A stretch of 64,000 bases of DNA from Candidatus Xiphinematobacter sp. (GCA_016766635.1 CP068473.1:306673-370672); one strand, 5' to 3'; positions 29,112 through 39,108 are shown, counted from the stretch's first letter. The notes: a model not told the origin generated them from the letters alone. Translations and numbers: made by a program.

Positions 29112-29288
29112 ATGGTAAAATGTCGCCTCTTCTACTTGATAGGTCTCACGGTAATGTTTCTCTCCTCCGGGTGTACTACCGCTGATTATTTTTATCCTGC
29201 CGGGAGCTTCAAAGAAGAAAGCCGGATTCCCTGGAATCGCCCAGCAGATTGGGAGGGAGTTGGTATCTCCCTGGACCAGCCAGGGTAA
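29112..29288 (+). CDS. Small predicted lipoprotein
   Basis: A 58-codon frame with a classic lipoprotein signal: a basic start (MVKCR), a hydrophobic stretch LFYLIGLTVMF and the lipobox LSSG followed by Cys20. The mature part is only about 39 residues, rich in Trp and Pro (IPWNRPADWEG). I do not know a function. Spacing to the next gene (69 bp) suggests one transcript with the heptosyltransferase. A longer start at 29034 adds 26 residues before the signal peptide and is unlikely. Confidence rests on the lipobox alone. Confidence 0.6.
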   Translation: MVKCRLFYLIGLTVMFLSSGCTTADYFYPAGSFKEESRIPWNRPADWEGVGISLDQPG

Positions 29289-29357
29289 GGTGTCTCAGCA
29301 TAAAAAGCCACTTCCGGCAACCGGTTAACCATAACCAGTTACCATAACATCCTTAGT

Positions 29358-30293
29358 ATGAGTACATTGGTGATTCGTGGTGGTGCAATTGGCGATTTTG
29401 TTCTTACATTGCCGGCGATCCGGTTGCTGCGGATGGCATTTCCAGAAGCACCGGTAGATATTCTAGGTTGTTATCCCGCCATCCAGCTTGCAGAGGGACG
29501 ATTTTACGCACGGGCAACGCGCAGCCTGGACAGCGCTTCATTGTCGGGTCTTTTCGCCCCACGAGCACAACTTAGCAAGGCACTTCGTGAGTATCTTGCT
29601 GGATTTCAGATAGTTATCAATTACATTTACGATCCTTGTTTTTCCGAAAATCTCCTTCGCATCGGAGTACAATGTCTCATCCAGGGATCTTCAAAAATCG
29701 ACGGTGATACACATGCTGCCTATCAACTAGCGCGTCCACTTGAAAAGCTGTCTCTCTTCCTACAGAACCCGGCAGCTCAGATTTTCTTATCTAATCAGGA
29801 CCAACAAAATGCTTTATATGTGCTCAAGAATATGGGATGTGGAACGCCTTTTTTCGTGATGCACCCGGGCAGTGGTGGAGCGGACAAAAACTGGCCGCTC
29901 GCTTGCTGGAAAAAACTCTTTTTATGGGTTCTTCAAAAATTTCCCTATTATAATCTGGTGTGTGTCGGGGGAGAAGCTGATAAATTGGCGCTTAAGTATT
30001 TCTCTCTTCAGATTTGCTCTCCGCGTCTATATTACCTAGACGGTCTTCCCCTCCCTACTCTTGCTGGAGTACTCTCTCAAGCTTGTGCCTTCGTCGGACA
30101 AGATAGTGGAGTTTCCCACATAGCTGCTGCAACCGGTATTCATTGTCTCCTCCTCTACGGCTCTACAAATCCTAGTGTATGGGCGCCAGCAAATATCCTT
30201 GTATCGATTGTATCCCACACTACCTCTATGCAGGACCTCCCCTTTGAGGTAGTGCAGTGTACCTTCCAATCTCTTGTACAGCGGATAGGATAA
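29358..30293 (+). CDS. Glycosyltransferase family 9 (heptosyltransferase)
   Basis: Transfers a sugar (typically ADP-heptose) to the lipopolysaccharide core. The 311-residue protein has a GT-B fold. Its N-terminal start is LVIRGGAIGDFVLTLPAIR, with the acceptor-side Asp in GDFVLTLP. The C-terminal half shows MHPGSGGADKNWPLACW, VGGEAD and FVGQDSGVSHIAAATG, the nucleotide-sugar site of the WaaC/WaaF family. The specific acceptor is not determined. It lies 7 bp before ruvC. Confidence 0.9.
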   Translation: MSTLVIRGGAIGDFVLTLPAIRLLRMAFPEAPVDILGCYPAIQLAEGRFYARATRSLDSASLSGLFAPRAQLSKALREYLAGFQIVINYIYDPCFSENLLRIGVQCLIQGSSKIDGDTHAAYQLARPLEKLSLFLQNPAAQIFLSNQDQQNALYVLKNMGCGTPFFVMHPGSGGADKNWPLACWKKLFLWVLQKFPYYNLVCVGGEADKLALKYFSLQICSPRLYYLDGLPLPTLAGVLSQACAFVGQDSGVSHIAAATGIHCLLLYGSTNPSVWAPANILVSIVSHTTSMQDLPFEVVQCTFQSLVQRIG

Positions 30294-30299
30294 AAAGGT

Positions 30300-30803
30300 A
30301 TGGAGACAATTTTGGCTGTGGATCCTTCCTTGCGGAGTACAGGCTATGCAGTTCTATGTAGAGATACAGAGGTCCACTGCCTGCGGTTTGGAACTATTCG
30401 CAGTACCGCAGCGCTTTGCCTTTCTAGATGTCTCCTTTCCATTCACCAGAATATCGTGCAGCTCATTGCAGAGCATTCTCCTGCCTCCCTTGCCGTAGAA
30501 GCAATTATTTTTGTGCAAAATCACCGTACTGCTATTAGCATGGGGGGGGTCCATGGAGCCGTACTCCTCTCTGCTGCAGAGCAAGGGCTTCCTGTTCATG
30601 AATATGCACCTAGAAAAGTGAAACAGGCCGTTGTTGGGTATGGAGCTGCAGAAAAACGTCAAGTAGCCTTTATGGTAAGATCTATACTTGGGCTAGCGGA
30701 GACACCATCTAAGGATGCCGCTGACGCTATTGCTATTGGCCTTTGTCACTTTCAAGCCAGCTCTGCAGCCCTTTTCATCGGGCAACCAGGTCCTAATATC
30801 TAA
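30300..30803 (+). CDS. ruvC: Holliday junction endonuclease RuvC
   Basis: Nicks Holliday junctions symmetrically during recombinational repair. The 167-residue RNase H-like protein retains the four acidic residues: Asp8 (VDPS), Glu67 (VEAIIF), and Asp139 and Asp142 (KDAADAIAI). A run of eight G (30542-30549) encodes Gly-Gly in ISMGGVHG. ruvA and ruvB are not adjacent. It is packed between the heptosyltransferase and lipB. Confidence 0.95.
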   Translation: METILAVDPSLRSTGYAVLCRDTEVHCLRFGTIRSTAALCLSRCLLSIHQNIVQLIAEHSPASLAVEAIIFVQNHRTAISMGGVHGAVLLSAAEQGLPVHEYAPRKVKQAVVGYGAAEKRQVAFMVRSILGLAETPSKDAADAIAIGLCHFQASSAALFIGQPGPNI

Positions 30804-30816
30804 AGCTCTAAGCGAG

Positions 30817-31455
30817 ATGGACGCACCTACTGTAGAATGGCTAGGCAGGATTCCCTATAGGGAAAGCTTATTTTTCCAAAAGTACTGGGTCGAAAAAACC
30901 TCCTCTTGTGGAGAGGAAAGGCTACTCTTTCTTGAGCACGAACCGGTCTTTACCGTCGGAAAAATACGGGACAAATCAAGTCTCTTAGACCCGGCCCTTC
31001 TCCCATTTCCTGTCTACCACACCAATCGAGGTGGACAGGCCACTTATCACGGTCCCGGTCAACTTATTTGCTATCCCATCCTTAACCTATCTTCTAGGGG
31101 GCGTGATCTTCACAGATACCTCCGTTTCTTGGAAAGAGTACTAATTGCCCTCATGAGGGCATATGGACTGAGCGGGAGGCGTAGGAAGGGCTTTACCGGC
31201 GCCTGGGTAGAAAATCGGAAAATTGCTTCTATCGGTATTGGGGTGCGACAGTGGGTTTCCATGCATGGATTTGCATTTAACGTTACCAAGGAACTGACTG
31301 GCTTTTCAGCCATTGTTCCCTGTGGGATTTCTGGGGTTGTCATGACTTCTCTTTCCCAAGAAATTGGATCAGAGGTAGGTGTGTATGAGGTTGTGGAAGT
31401 CGCTAGAATTACCTTTCTTAGCCTTTTGGAGAGTTTGCCAAACGGGCAGTTTTAG
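30817..31455 (+). CDS. lipB: Lipoyl(octanoyl) transferase
   Basis: Moves octanoate from acyl carrier protein to the lipoyl domains of 2-oxoacid dehydrogenases and GcvH. It is 212 residues from the ATG at 30817. RGGQATYHGPGQL is the substrate pocket, GAWVENRKIASIGIG carries the conserved Lys and VPCGI the catalytic Cys. An upstream in-frame start inside ruvC is rejected. Its 3' end overlaps the 3' end of the oppositely oriented RND gene by 38 bp. Confidence 0.95.
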   Translation: MDAPTVEWLGRIPYRESLFFQKYWVEKTSSCGEERLLFLEHEPVFTVGKIRDKSSLLDPALLPFPVYHTNRGGQATYHGPGQLICYPILNLSSRGRDLHRYLRFLERVLIALMRAYGLSGRRRKGFTGAWVENRKIASIGIGVRQWVSMHGFAFNVTKELTGFSAIVPCGISGVVMTSLSQEIGSEVGVYEVVEVARITFLSLLESLPNGQF

Positions 31456-34400
31456 TGAGTAATTTCCCGCATCTCTGGAGAAGGGGTACGCCGGGCTCGG
31501 AAAACACCCCCTTTAGGTATTCCAAGGTCAGATAAGTCACAGGCGTTGTGAAAAGTGTTAGTATTTGTGATGCTAATATTCCTCCTACAATGGCGACCCC
31601 GAGCGGCTGGCGTAATTCAGCTCCGCTTCCTCTTCCTATTGCAAGCGGCAAAGCTCCAAGTAAGGCCGTTATATTCGTCATAAGAATGGGGCGAAATCGT
31701 TTTATAGCAGCCTGGTAAATCGCTTCATATGCACTAAGACCTCGTCTCCTTTGGGACTCTACGGCAAAATCGACCATGATGATGGCATTCCTCTTCACAA
31801 TTCCAACTAGTAGGATAATACCAATCATCGCCATAATGCTAAGCTCTATTCCGACTAGGAGCAGGGCAAGGAGTGCTCCAATGCCCGCCGTAGGCAATGT
31901 AGAAAGAATGGTTAACGGGTGGAGCAGACTCTCGTACAATATCCCCAGGACAATGTAGACTGCCACAACCGCAGCTAAAATGAGCAAGAGTTGGGATGAG
32001 GAAGCCTTTCTGAGAAGTTTTGCATTTCCGACGAATTCCCCCCTAATAGAAAGAGGCATGTGGAGTTCACCATATGCCTTCTCCACTGCCTCTATGGCTT
32101 CACCAAGTGAAACTCCTTCTTTCAGATTAAAAGCAAGTATCACTGCCGCAAATTGATCCTCATGGTTGACTGAAAGTAAAGACCTTTCCCTTTTAAAGGA
32201 GGCTATCGTGCTTAGGGGCACTAAGTCTCCAGAGGAAGATTTGATGTGAATTTTATTGAGAGAATCGGGGTTACCAGAAAATTCCGGGCCTGTCCCCAAA
32301 ATCACGTGGGACTGATTGGTGCTGGAATATATGGTGGACACCTTCTGTTGGCTGAATGCACTGCGTAGTGTAGCGCTAACCTGCTCGGACTGAATGCCCA
32401 AGCGCCCGGCAAGGCTATGATTGATGCTGACCTTTATTTGTGCACTATCAAGTTCTTGACTGCTCTCTACATCAACTAGTTTTGGGTGCTCTCTCAGTTT
32501 TTTGAGCAAACGAGGGGCCCATTCTAACAGAGTTGAGGAGCTATCTGAACGCAGGGCATACTGATGTTGAGCCATGCCAATGCGGCCACCCATACGAAGT
32601 TCCTGTGCTGGAAAAAGGTGAAGTGCCATTCCCTGTACTATGGCTAACTTTGGCCGAAGACGATGGATAACCTTCTCTACACGCACTCTGCGTTCCGAGA
32701 GCGGCTTGAGGGAAACGTAAAGGTAACTACTGCTTGGAGAAGCATCTCCCCTATGTATGATGGACACCACACTTGCTACTGCGGGGTCAGCCAGGATAAC
32801 TTCCGCCAGCCGCTGTTGTTTAGACTGGAGAGCTGGATAAGATAGATTCTTAGAACTTGCCGTTACACCAAACATCAATCCTGTATCCTGCTGTGGAAAG
32901 AAACCCTTAGGAACTATTTTGTAGAGGAATAGAGTACCTACTAAGGTAATTAAGAGCAGCCCCTGGACAAATCTCTTATGCTGCAATGCCCACGTTAGAC
33001 TTACTTGGTAGCAAGTCACTACTCTTAAAAATGAGGCCTCCGTCCACACAATAAAAGTGTTGTGTGAGTGGAGAGTTTTTTTGCGTAGGAATCGAGAACA
33101 AAAAGTAGGTATAAGAATCAAAGACACAATACTTGAGATAAGAATTATCGTGCTCAAGCTAATAGAAAATTCCTGAAAAATTCGCCCTGCTATCCCTCCC
33201 ATAAACAGAATAGGTATCAAGGCAGATATTGTTGAAAGGGCCATTGATACCACTGTAAACCCTACTTGTCTTGTGCTGCGCAGGGCAGCCTCTATAGGAG
33301 CGTATCCCTCTTCTATGTAACGCATGATATTCTCTATAAGAACGATAGCATCATCTATTAAAAATCCTACTGAGATAGTTAATGCCATTAGGGAAATACT
33401 ATTAAGGCTGAAGCCGCAAAGTGCCATCACTCCGAAAGTAACTGCGAGAGAAAGGGACATCGCGGTCCCTGCTATGATAGTGGGCATCCACTGCCGTAGA
33501 AACAGGAATATTACTAAGAGGACTAGAGCAATGGTCAGAGCTAATGTCCATTGGAGATTGTAAATGGATTCACGGATAGTTTGCGTGCGATCTATAACGA
33601 TTTCTAGGTGTACCCCAGAAGGTAGCCAAGAACGGAGAGCAGGCAACATCTTGTGGATCTCCTCAATTATGCAAATGGCGTTTGCACTTGGATCCTTAAA
33701 TATTGGTAGGATCACTGCACGTTTGCCGTTAAACCATCCTCCATGCTGGGCGTTTTCCTCCGCTTTAGTGATACGAGCTATTGAGGAGAGCGTAACTGGA
33801 GTTCCGTTTCCTTTGGCAATCACTAGTGATTGGTACTCCAATGCATTAGAAAGCTGATCATCGGTATGGAGTCTGTAGAATTGGTTACCTGCTGACATAA
33901 AGCCCCTAGGAATAAGGGAGTTAGAATGAGCAAGAAAGTCTTGTAGTTCGTTGAGACTCACACCCATATTGGCAAGCAGAGCCGGATAAGCTTGTATGTG
34001 GATAGCAGCTCTTGCCCCACCGTAAACCGGAACTCGACTAATTCCCATAATCTGACTTAAGCGCTGTGCTACAATGTCCTCTGCCAGTTTGTATACTTGA
34101 GTAATGGGCAACGTATTAGATGTCATGGCAAGCACTCCTATGGGAGTGCTGGCAAGGTTTATTTTGTGAAACACGGGCGGTGTTGCACCAGGGGGAAGGT
34201 CACTTTTTGCTGCTTGAATGGCTTCCTGAATATCCTTTACGGCACCATCAATGCTCCTATTCAAGTCGAACTGGAGCGTAATGAAGGAACCACCTAAAGT
34301 GCTAGAGGAAGTCATTCTCTGTAGTCCCGTAATCTGTCCCAGGCGTTTTTCTAGGGGAGCCGCTAGGGATAGAGCAATTGTTTCAGGGCCAGCTCCCGGC

Positions 34401-34555
34401 AGGGAAGAGGAGATGTTAATAGTTGGAAGGTCTACGTTGGGCAATGGGGAAATTGGTAGAAAAAGGCAGTATGCCGACGTTCCTAGGAGGAACATTCCCG
34501 CTACTAGCAGGGAGACGCCGCGAGGATGTTCAACAAGGAACTTTACGAGGCTCAT
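31418..34555 (-). CDS. RND efflux pump inner-membrane subunit (second of tandem pair)
   Basis: Proton-driven multidrug or related exporter of 1045 residues, AcrB/MdtC type. The duplicated layout (12 helices, two large periplasmic loops) is visible. The proton-relay Asp pair lies in TM4 (GFLIDDAIV), and the second-half repeat includes GIILLVGIVKRNAIIMVDFA. It lies 16 bp after another full-length RND gene and a membrane-fusion gene, the MdtA-MdtB-MdtC pattern in which two different pump subunits form one heterotrimer. No outer-membrane TolC-type gene follows; instead its end overlaps lipB by 38 bp. Substrates are unknown. Confidence 0.92.
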   Translation of the reverse strand: MSLVKFLVEHPRGVSLLVAGMFLLGTSAYCLFLPISPLPNVDLPTINISSSLPGAGPETIALSLAAPLEKRLGQITGLQRMTSSSTLGGSFITLQFDLNRSIDGAVKDIQEAIQAAKSDLPPGATPPVFHKINLASTPIGVLAMTSNTLPITQVYKLAEDIVAQRLSQIMGISRVPVYGGARAAIHIQAYPALLANMGVSLNELQDFLAHSNSLIPRGFMSAGNQFYRLHTDDQLSNALEYQSLVIAKGNGTPVTLSSIARITKAEENAQHGGWFNGKRAVILPIFKDPSANAICIIEEIHKMLPALRSWLPSGVHLEIVIDRTQTIRESIYNLQWTLALTIALVLLVIFLFLRQWMPTIIAGTAMSLSLAVTFGVMALCGFSLNSISLMALTISVGFLIDDAIVLIENIMRYIEEGYAPIEAALRSTRQVGFTVVSMALSTISALIPILFMGGIAGRIFQEFSISLSTIILISSIVSLILIPTFCSRFLRKKTLHSHNTFIVWTEASFLRVVTCYQVSLTWALQHKRFVQGLLLITLVGTLFLYKIVPKGFFPQQDTGLMFGVTASSKNLSYPALQSKQQRLAEVILADPAVASVVSIIHRGDASPSSSYLYVSLKPLSERRVRVEKVIHRLRPKLAIVQGMALHLFPAQELRMGGRIGMAQHQYALRSDSSSTLLEWAPRLLKKLREHPKLVDVESSQELDSAQIKVSINHSLAGRLGIQSEQVSATLRSAFSQQKVSTIYSSTNQSHVILGTGPEFSGNPDSLNKIHIKSSSGDLVPLSTIASFKRERSLLSVNHEDQFAAVILAFNLKEGVSLGEAIEAVEKAYGELHMPLSIRGEFVGNAKLLRKASSSQLLLILAAVVAVYIVLGILYESLLHPLTILSTLPTAGIGALLALLLVGIELSIMAMIGIILLVGIVKRNAIIMVDFAVESQRRRGLSAYEAIYQAAIKRFRPILMTNITALLGALPLAIGRGSGAELRQPLGVAIVGGILASQILTLFTTPVTYLTLEYLKGVFSEPGVPLLQRCGKLLTKTARLANSPKG

Positions 34556-34571
34556 GTCGCCGGCAAGGCTA

Positions 34572-37500
34572 CTAAGTAGCCACTCTCTTCCTCCACTGCT
34601 TTATACATTGCTCCAATCTATCAAGATAGAGATACACCACCGGTGTGGTGTAGAGAGTCACAAGCTGAGAAAGCAGCAATCCACCAGTAATTACTACCCC
34701 TAGTGGCCTGTACAGCTCAGATCCTAACCCGGACCCTAAAGCCATTGGTATGGCTCCTAACAATGTGGTAGCTGTCGTCATCATGATGGGTCGGAATCGT
34801 AGGAGAGAGGCCTGATAAATTGCATCTCTTGCCGAAAGATGCTTCTCCCGCCTTGCATCCAGAGCAAAATCAATCATCATGATTGCGTTCTTTTTTACGA
34901 TACCGATTAGGAGAATAATGCCGACAAGGGCAACTAGAGAAAGCTCTAGTCCGCAGAGTAGAAGAGCAAGTGTGGCTCCTACCCCAGCGCTAGGCAGTGT
35001 AGACAATATGGTAATTGGATGGAAATAGCTCTCGTAGAGTATGCCCAGCACGATATAGACTGTCGCAAGGGCCGAGAGGACAAGAAAGAATTCTTTTTTG
35101 AGGGTAGAGTGGAATTCTGCAACGCTCCCCACGAAATGAGTCTGGATGCTCTTTGGCATGCCCATAGATGCTTGCACCCGTTCAATAGAACGTATAGCCC
35201 CCCCAAGGGAGAAACCGGGACGTAGGTTAAAGGAAATTGTTGCCGACGGAAATTGTCTATAATGGGAGATCATTATAGGAGCCGGTTGGGTATTTGCTCG
35301 TACGAGAGATCCTAGGGGGACTAGCCTCCCATCCATGGTGGAACTTATGTGGAGTTTTTCCAATACCCGTGGTGAGTTTCGAAAACCTTCCTCGTTTTCC
35401 ATGACAATGCGATATTGATTGAGGTCAGTATAGATTACTGATACTTGGCGTTGTCCAAACGCATCATAAAGTGTGTTACCGATGGTCTGGACGGGGATAC
35501 TGAGCCGAGAGGCAGTCGTGCGATCAATCGCAACGTGGAGTTGGAGTCCGAGGCGTTGTTGGTCAGTGGCTATATCGATAAGACTGGGCTCAGCCTTCAA
35601 CTTGTTGAGTAGTTTGGGTACCCATTCTTGAAGGGTGCTGGAGTGTACATCTTCTAGTGTATATTGGAACTGTGTTCGGCTAGTGTGTGTATCTATCTGT
35701 AAATCCTGTACTGCCTGCAGATGTAGGCGGATATTTGGCACTCGCTGGACAGTTCTTGAGAGGCGAAGCATGATTTCTTGCGCACTTGCACGCTCTTTGC
35801 GAGGTTTTAGCACAATATAGAATCTCCCTATATTTTGCGTAAGATTAGCTGTACCAGCACCAACAAAGGCTGCTACCCTGAGTACCCCGGGGTCTTGAGA
35901 GAGTTGTTGCGAAATGCGTTTTTGTAGCTCCATCATCCTACCGAAGGAAATATCCTGAGAGGCATCCGTTACACCGAGAAGCAGCCCGGTGTCTTGCAGT
36001 GGCAAAAACCCCTTCGGAATCATCGAAAGCAAGATCACCGTAGTAATGGTAGTGACTACCGTGACCACAATGGTCATCCGCTGATGCTTCAATGTCCAGC
36101 TCAGAGAATGACGATAGAGCTGAAGGAGCCAGCTGGAAAAAAAGTTGAAGTAATATTGAATCCTTGATGCCTCTTCCTTCGAGTGCATATCTGATGCGTC
36201 CAGTACCTTGGAACACATCATGGGGGTTAAAGTCAGGGATACTAGAGCAGAGATTGCAACGGCACAGCTCAGCGTAATGGAGAATTCCCTGAGGAGACGC
36301 CCAATTACTCCGGGCATGAACAACAGGGGAATAAACACTGCTATGAGCGAAATGCTAAGTGAAATGACCGTAAAACCGATTTGTTGGGTTCCCTTTAGAG
36401 CAGCCGATAGAGGAGACTCCCCCTGCTCCATGTGGCGGACGACATTTTCAGTTACCACGACAGCATCGTCTACTATAAAGCCGGCTGAAATGGTCAGCGC
36501 CATTAAGGAAAGGCTGTCCAAGCTAAATCCGGAAAAATAGAGTAGGACGAAGGTCCCTAACATGGAAATTGGCAAAGTCACAGTAGGGATGAATGCAGTG
36601 CCCAATTTCCTTAGAAAGAGCACAAGCACCAGTATGACCAAAGAAACTGTCAGTAGGAGAGTAAATTGTACATCCTGCATAGACGCCCGAATTGTTTCAG
36701 TGCGGTCCGAAAAAACAGAAAGATGCATCCCGGCTGGTAAAACACGAGTAATCTGCGGGAGGATAGATTTGACCCGATTGGCTGTGCGAATGATGTTGGC
36801 ATTCGGCTGCCTTTGAATATCCAGGAGGACAGCCTGCTGGTATGGCTGCTGGTAGCTAGCGATCCAAGCCCGTGCCAAGGAATTTTCGACCCCATCTTCC
36901 AGAGTTGCCACATCTTGCAAACATACAGGTACCCCGCCTTGATGGGACAGAAGCACTTTAGCAAGCTCACTGGCATTTCGAATTTGGTCGTTAGCTCCTA
37001 TGGTTAATGATTGTCGGACCCCCTCAAGGCTCCCCTTTGGGGAATTAGCGTTGGCTCTTATAATCATCTTGCGTACCTCCTCTAAACTAATTCCTTTCGC
37101 AGCGAGAGTGGAGGGGTTTAGTTGAACTCGTACTGCTGGTTTTTGGTTGCCTTGGATAGTTACTAGTCCAACTCCAGAGACCTCGCTGAGTCTCTGTGCT
37201 AGGATGGAATCCACGCAATCGTTAACCCTCACCAAGGGCAAATTATCCGAGGTAATGGCGAGGGTCAGAATGGGCATATCCGCTGGGTTCACCTTGTGGT
37301 AGATGGGGGGATGCGGCAAGTCCTTAGGCAGGACACTACTGGCCACACTGATGGCTGTCTGCACATCTTGAGCGGATTGGTCCATATCCTTTCCCAAGAC
37401 AAACTGTAGTGTGATCACAGTAATACCCATAGCGCTGGCGGATCTCATAGAAGCCACTCCACTAATTTGCCCTAACTGCCTTTCCAGTGGGGCTGTTACC

Positions 37501-37688
37501 AACGAGGCCATCACCTGGGCATCTGCTCCAGGATATCTGGACACCACCTGAATTGTCGGGAAATCTACCGATGGCAATGCAGAAACTGGAAGCAGTCGAT
37601 AACTGAGCAGACCTGCGAGGGAAATCGCTATCATAAGCAGGGAAGTGGTGACAGGGCGTTTAATAAATGGCTCTGAAATACTCTTCAT
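34572..37688 (-). CDS. RND efflux pump inner-membrane subunit (first of tandem pair)
   Basis: A 1038-residue AcrB-like proton antiporter. It shows the N-terminal RPVTTSLLMIAISLAGL helix, the TM4 proton-relay pair in GFIVDDAVVV and the GIILLIGIVKKNAIMMIDFA repeat block in the second half. It is MdtB-like by position and pairs with the downstream gene. The upstream neighbour, 66 bp away, is the periplasmic adaptor. Both pump genes retain the relay Asp residues and full length, so neither looks degraded. Confidence 0.92.
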   Translation of the reverse strand: MKSISEPFIKRPVTTSLLMIAISLAGLLSYRLLPVSALPSVDFPTIQVVSRYPGADAQVMASLVTAPLERQLGQISGVASMRSASAMGITVITLQFVLGKDMDQSAQDVQTAISVASSVLPKDLPHPPIYHKVNPADMPILTLAITSDNLPLVRVNDCVDSILAQRLSEVSGVGLVTIQGNQKPAVRVQLNPSTLAAKGISLEEVRKMIIRANANSPKGSLEGVRQSLTIGANDQIRNASELAKVLLSHQGGVPVCLQDVATLEDGVENSLARAWIASYQQPYQQAVLLDIQRQPNANIIRTANRVKSILPQITRVLPAGMHLSVFSDRTETIRASMQDVQFTLLLTVSLVILVLVLFLRKLGTAFIPTVTLPISMLGTFVLLYFSGFSLDSLSLMALTISAGFIVDDAVVVTENVVRHMEQGESPLSAALKGTQQIGFTVISLSISLIAVFIPLLFMPGVIGRLLREFSITLSCAVAISALVSLTLTPMMCSKVLDASDMHSKEEASRIQYYFNFFSSWLLQLYRHSLSWTLKHQRMTIVVTVVTTITTVILLSMIPKGFLPLQDTGLLLGVTDASQDISFGRMMELQKRISQQLSQDPGVLRVAAFVGAGTANLTQNIGRFYIVLKPRKERASAQEIMLRLSRTVQRVPNIRLHLQAVQDLQIDTHTSRTQFQYTLEDVHSSTLQEWVPKLLNKLKAEPSLIDIATDQQRLGLQLHVAIDRTTASRLSIPVQTIGNTLYDAFGQRQVSVIYTDLNQYRIVMENEEGFRNSPRVLEKLHISSTMDGRLVPLGSLVRANTQPAPIMISHYRQFPSATISFNLRPGFSLGGAIRSIERVQASMGMPKSIQTHFVGSVAEFHSTLKKEFFLVLSALATVYIVLGILYESYFHPITILSTLPSAGVGATLALLLCGLELSLVALVGIILLIGIVKKNAIMMIDFALDARREKHLSARDAIYQASLLRFRPIMMTTATTLLGAIPMALGSGLGSELYRPLGVVITGGLLLSQLVTLYTTPVVYLYLDRLEQCIKQWRKRVAT

Positions 37689-37754
37689 AAGTTCTCGGCT
37701 CTCTAACCCCTGGAGGTCGGCGCACCGACTCTTATCCTGACCGCTCAGAGAGAA

Positions 37755-38993
37755 TTACTGGCTGCTCTCCTTGGAAGAAAGGTAAGCTGCAACGTGGGAA
37801 TTGTGCTGGAGACGGTACTGCCCCTCTATAACCACATTTTCCCCCACACCTAGACCTGACTGAATTAATGTATACCCAGACTCTACAGGTCCAGTAACTA
37901 CTGAACGCATTATTGCCCTTTTTTCCTGCCCTACCACATATACATACGAGCCATGAGGGCCTAGTTGCACGACCTCCGTTGGAACCACTACCGATTTTGG
38001 GAGTGTCTTCAGCAAAAGACGAACATTTACAAACTGGCCGGGCCAGAGCTGGGAGTTCGTATTCTTACAAGCCGCCTTCAACTGAAAAGTTGCAGTAGAT
38101 GGGTTAATCTGATTGTCAAGCACTACTAGTTTACCTCTGTTCAAAACAGTTTGATTATTTTGATCTAATACGAGAACCAGCAATTGCTTTCCCTGAGTGA
38201 ATGGTTGGAGGATTTGCCCTAGGTAGCGCTGTGGGAGTGCGAAGGAGACATAAATCGGTGCAATTTGATTAATGGTTACAATGATGCTACTGCCTATAAC
38301 CAGATTGCCGGCATCCACTTTTCTGATTCCAGTTCGTCCAGCAATAGGGGCCGTAACCTTAGTCCACTCAAGTTGCATCCTTTGATTGTCCAGATAGGCT
38401 TCATCTGCTCGTACCGCTGCTTCCAGCTGCGCTACCAGGCATTTCTGTGTATCATAAGAGTGCTGATCGAGGACTGCTTTCTCCAAAAGTCGTTGTTGGC
38501 GTGCGAGAGTAATACGCGCGCTCTCCAGTTGAGCCTGGGTTTGGAGTTTTCTAGCGAGAGCCTGGTCATGTCTGGTCTGATAGAGTCGTGGGTTAATTGT
38601 AGCTATTACGTCTCCCTCTCTGACCACCTGTCCTTCTCGAAAACAGATCTCTCGGATCTGTCCAGACACACGTGCTCTAACCTGTACTGAGCGATAGGCT
38701 TGAACAGTTCCAAGCCCATCGAGGTAAATTGGAAAATCCCTTGTTCTAGCAGCCACCAACGTGACCGGAACAACCTCTTCTTTGATGGAGCGGGGGAGCG
38801 CCCGAGTCTGGTGACGATGAGCCATCACTCCCCATATGGTTACGGTTCCTGACAGGAGCAGTAACAAAAAAAGCACCTTTCTCTTTTCCCGGACAAGTCT
38901 TCCAAAAGCAGAAACTGAAGGAGCTTTACTCCGCCAGAGTATGTCTTCGGCTGGCTTACTAAGAGAACCTTTCTTTTCAGAAAAGTTTGACAT
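37755..38993 (-). CDS. RND efflux periplasmic adaptor (membrane fusion protein)
   Basis: Links the RND pump to the outer-membrane channel. It is 412 residues from the ATG of MSNFSEKKG; an in-frame upstream ATG would add 25 residues. A single transmembrane segment (VLFLLLLLSGTVTIWGV) follows a charged cytoplasmic tail. Then come the lipoyl/biotinyl half-motifs (VRARVSGQIREICFREGQVV and VTAPIAGRTGIRKVDAG) around a coiled-coil hairpin and a beta-barrel domain ending in the QGLGPHGSYVYVV-like region. The order adaptor, pump, pump is the MdtABC arrangement. Confidence 0.92.
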   Translation of the reverse strand: MSNFSEKKGSLSKPAEDILWRSKAPSVSAFGRLVREKRKVLFLLLLLSGTVTIWGVMAHRHQTRALPRSIKEEVVPVTLVAARTRDFPIYLDGLGTVQAYRSVQVRARVSGQIREICFREGQVVREGDVIATINPRLYQTRHDQALARKLQTQAQLESARITLARQQRLLEKAVLDQHSYDTQKCLVAQLEAAVRADEAYLDNQRMQLEWTKVTAPIAGRTGIRKVDAGNLVIGSSIIVTINQIAPIYVSFALPQRYLGQILQPFTQGKQLLVLVLDQNNQTVLNRGKLVVLDNQINPSTATFQLKAACKNTNSQLWPGQFVNVRLLLKTLPKSVVVPTEVVQLGPHGSYVYVVGQEKRAIMRSVVTGPVESGYTLIQSGLGVGENVVIEGQYRLQHNSHVAAYLSSKESSQ

Positions 38994-39108
38994 GTAAAAG
39001 GAAGGAGATGCGTGAGAAGGCCTTGGAGAGGCTTTACAGGTGGATATACTGCCACAGAAAGTCAGCACCCTACAGGTCCCATTTCCCCACTCTTGCTTTA
39101 TGCTTAGG

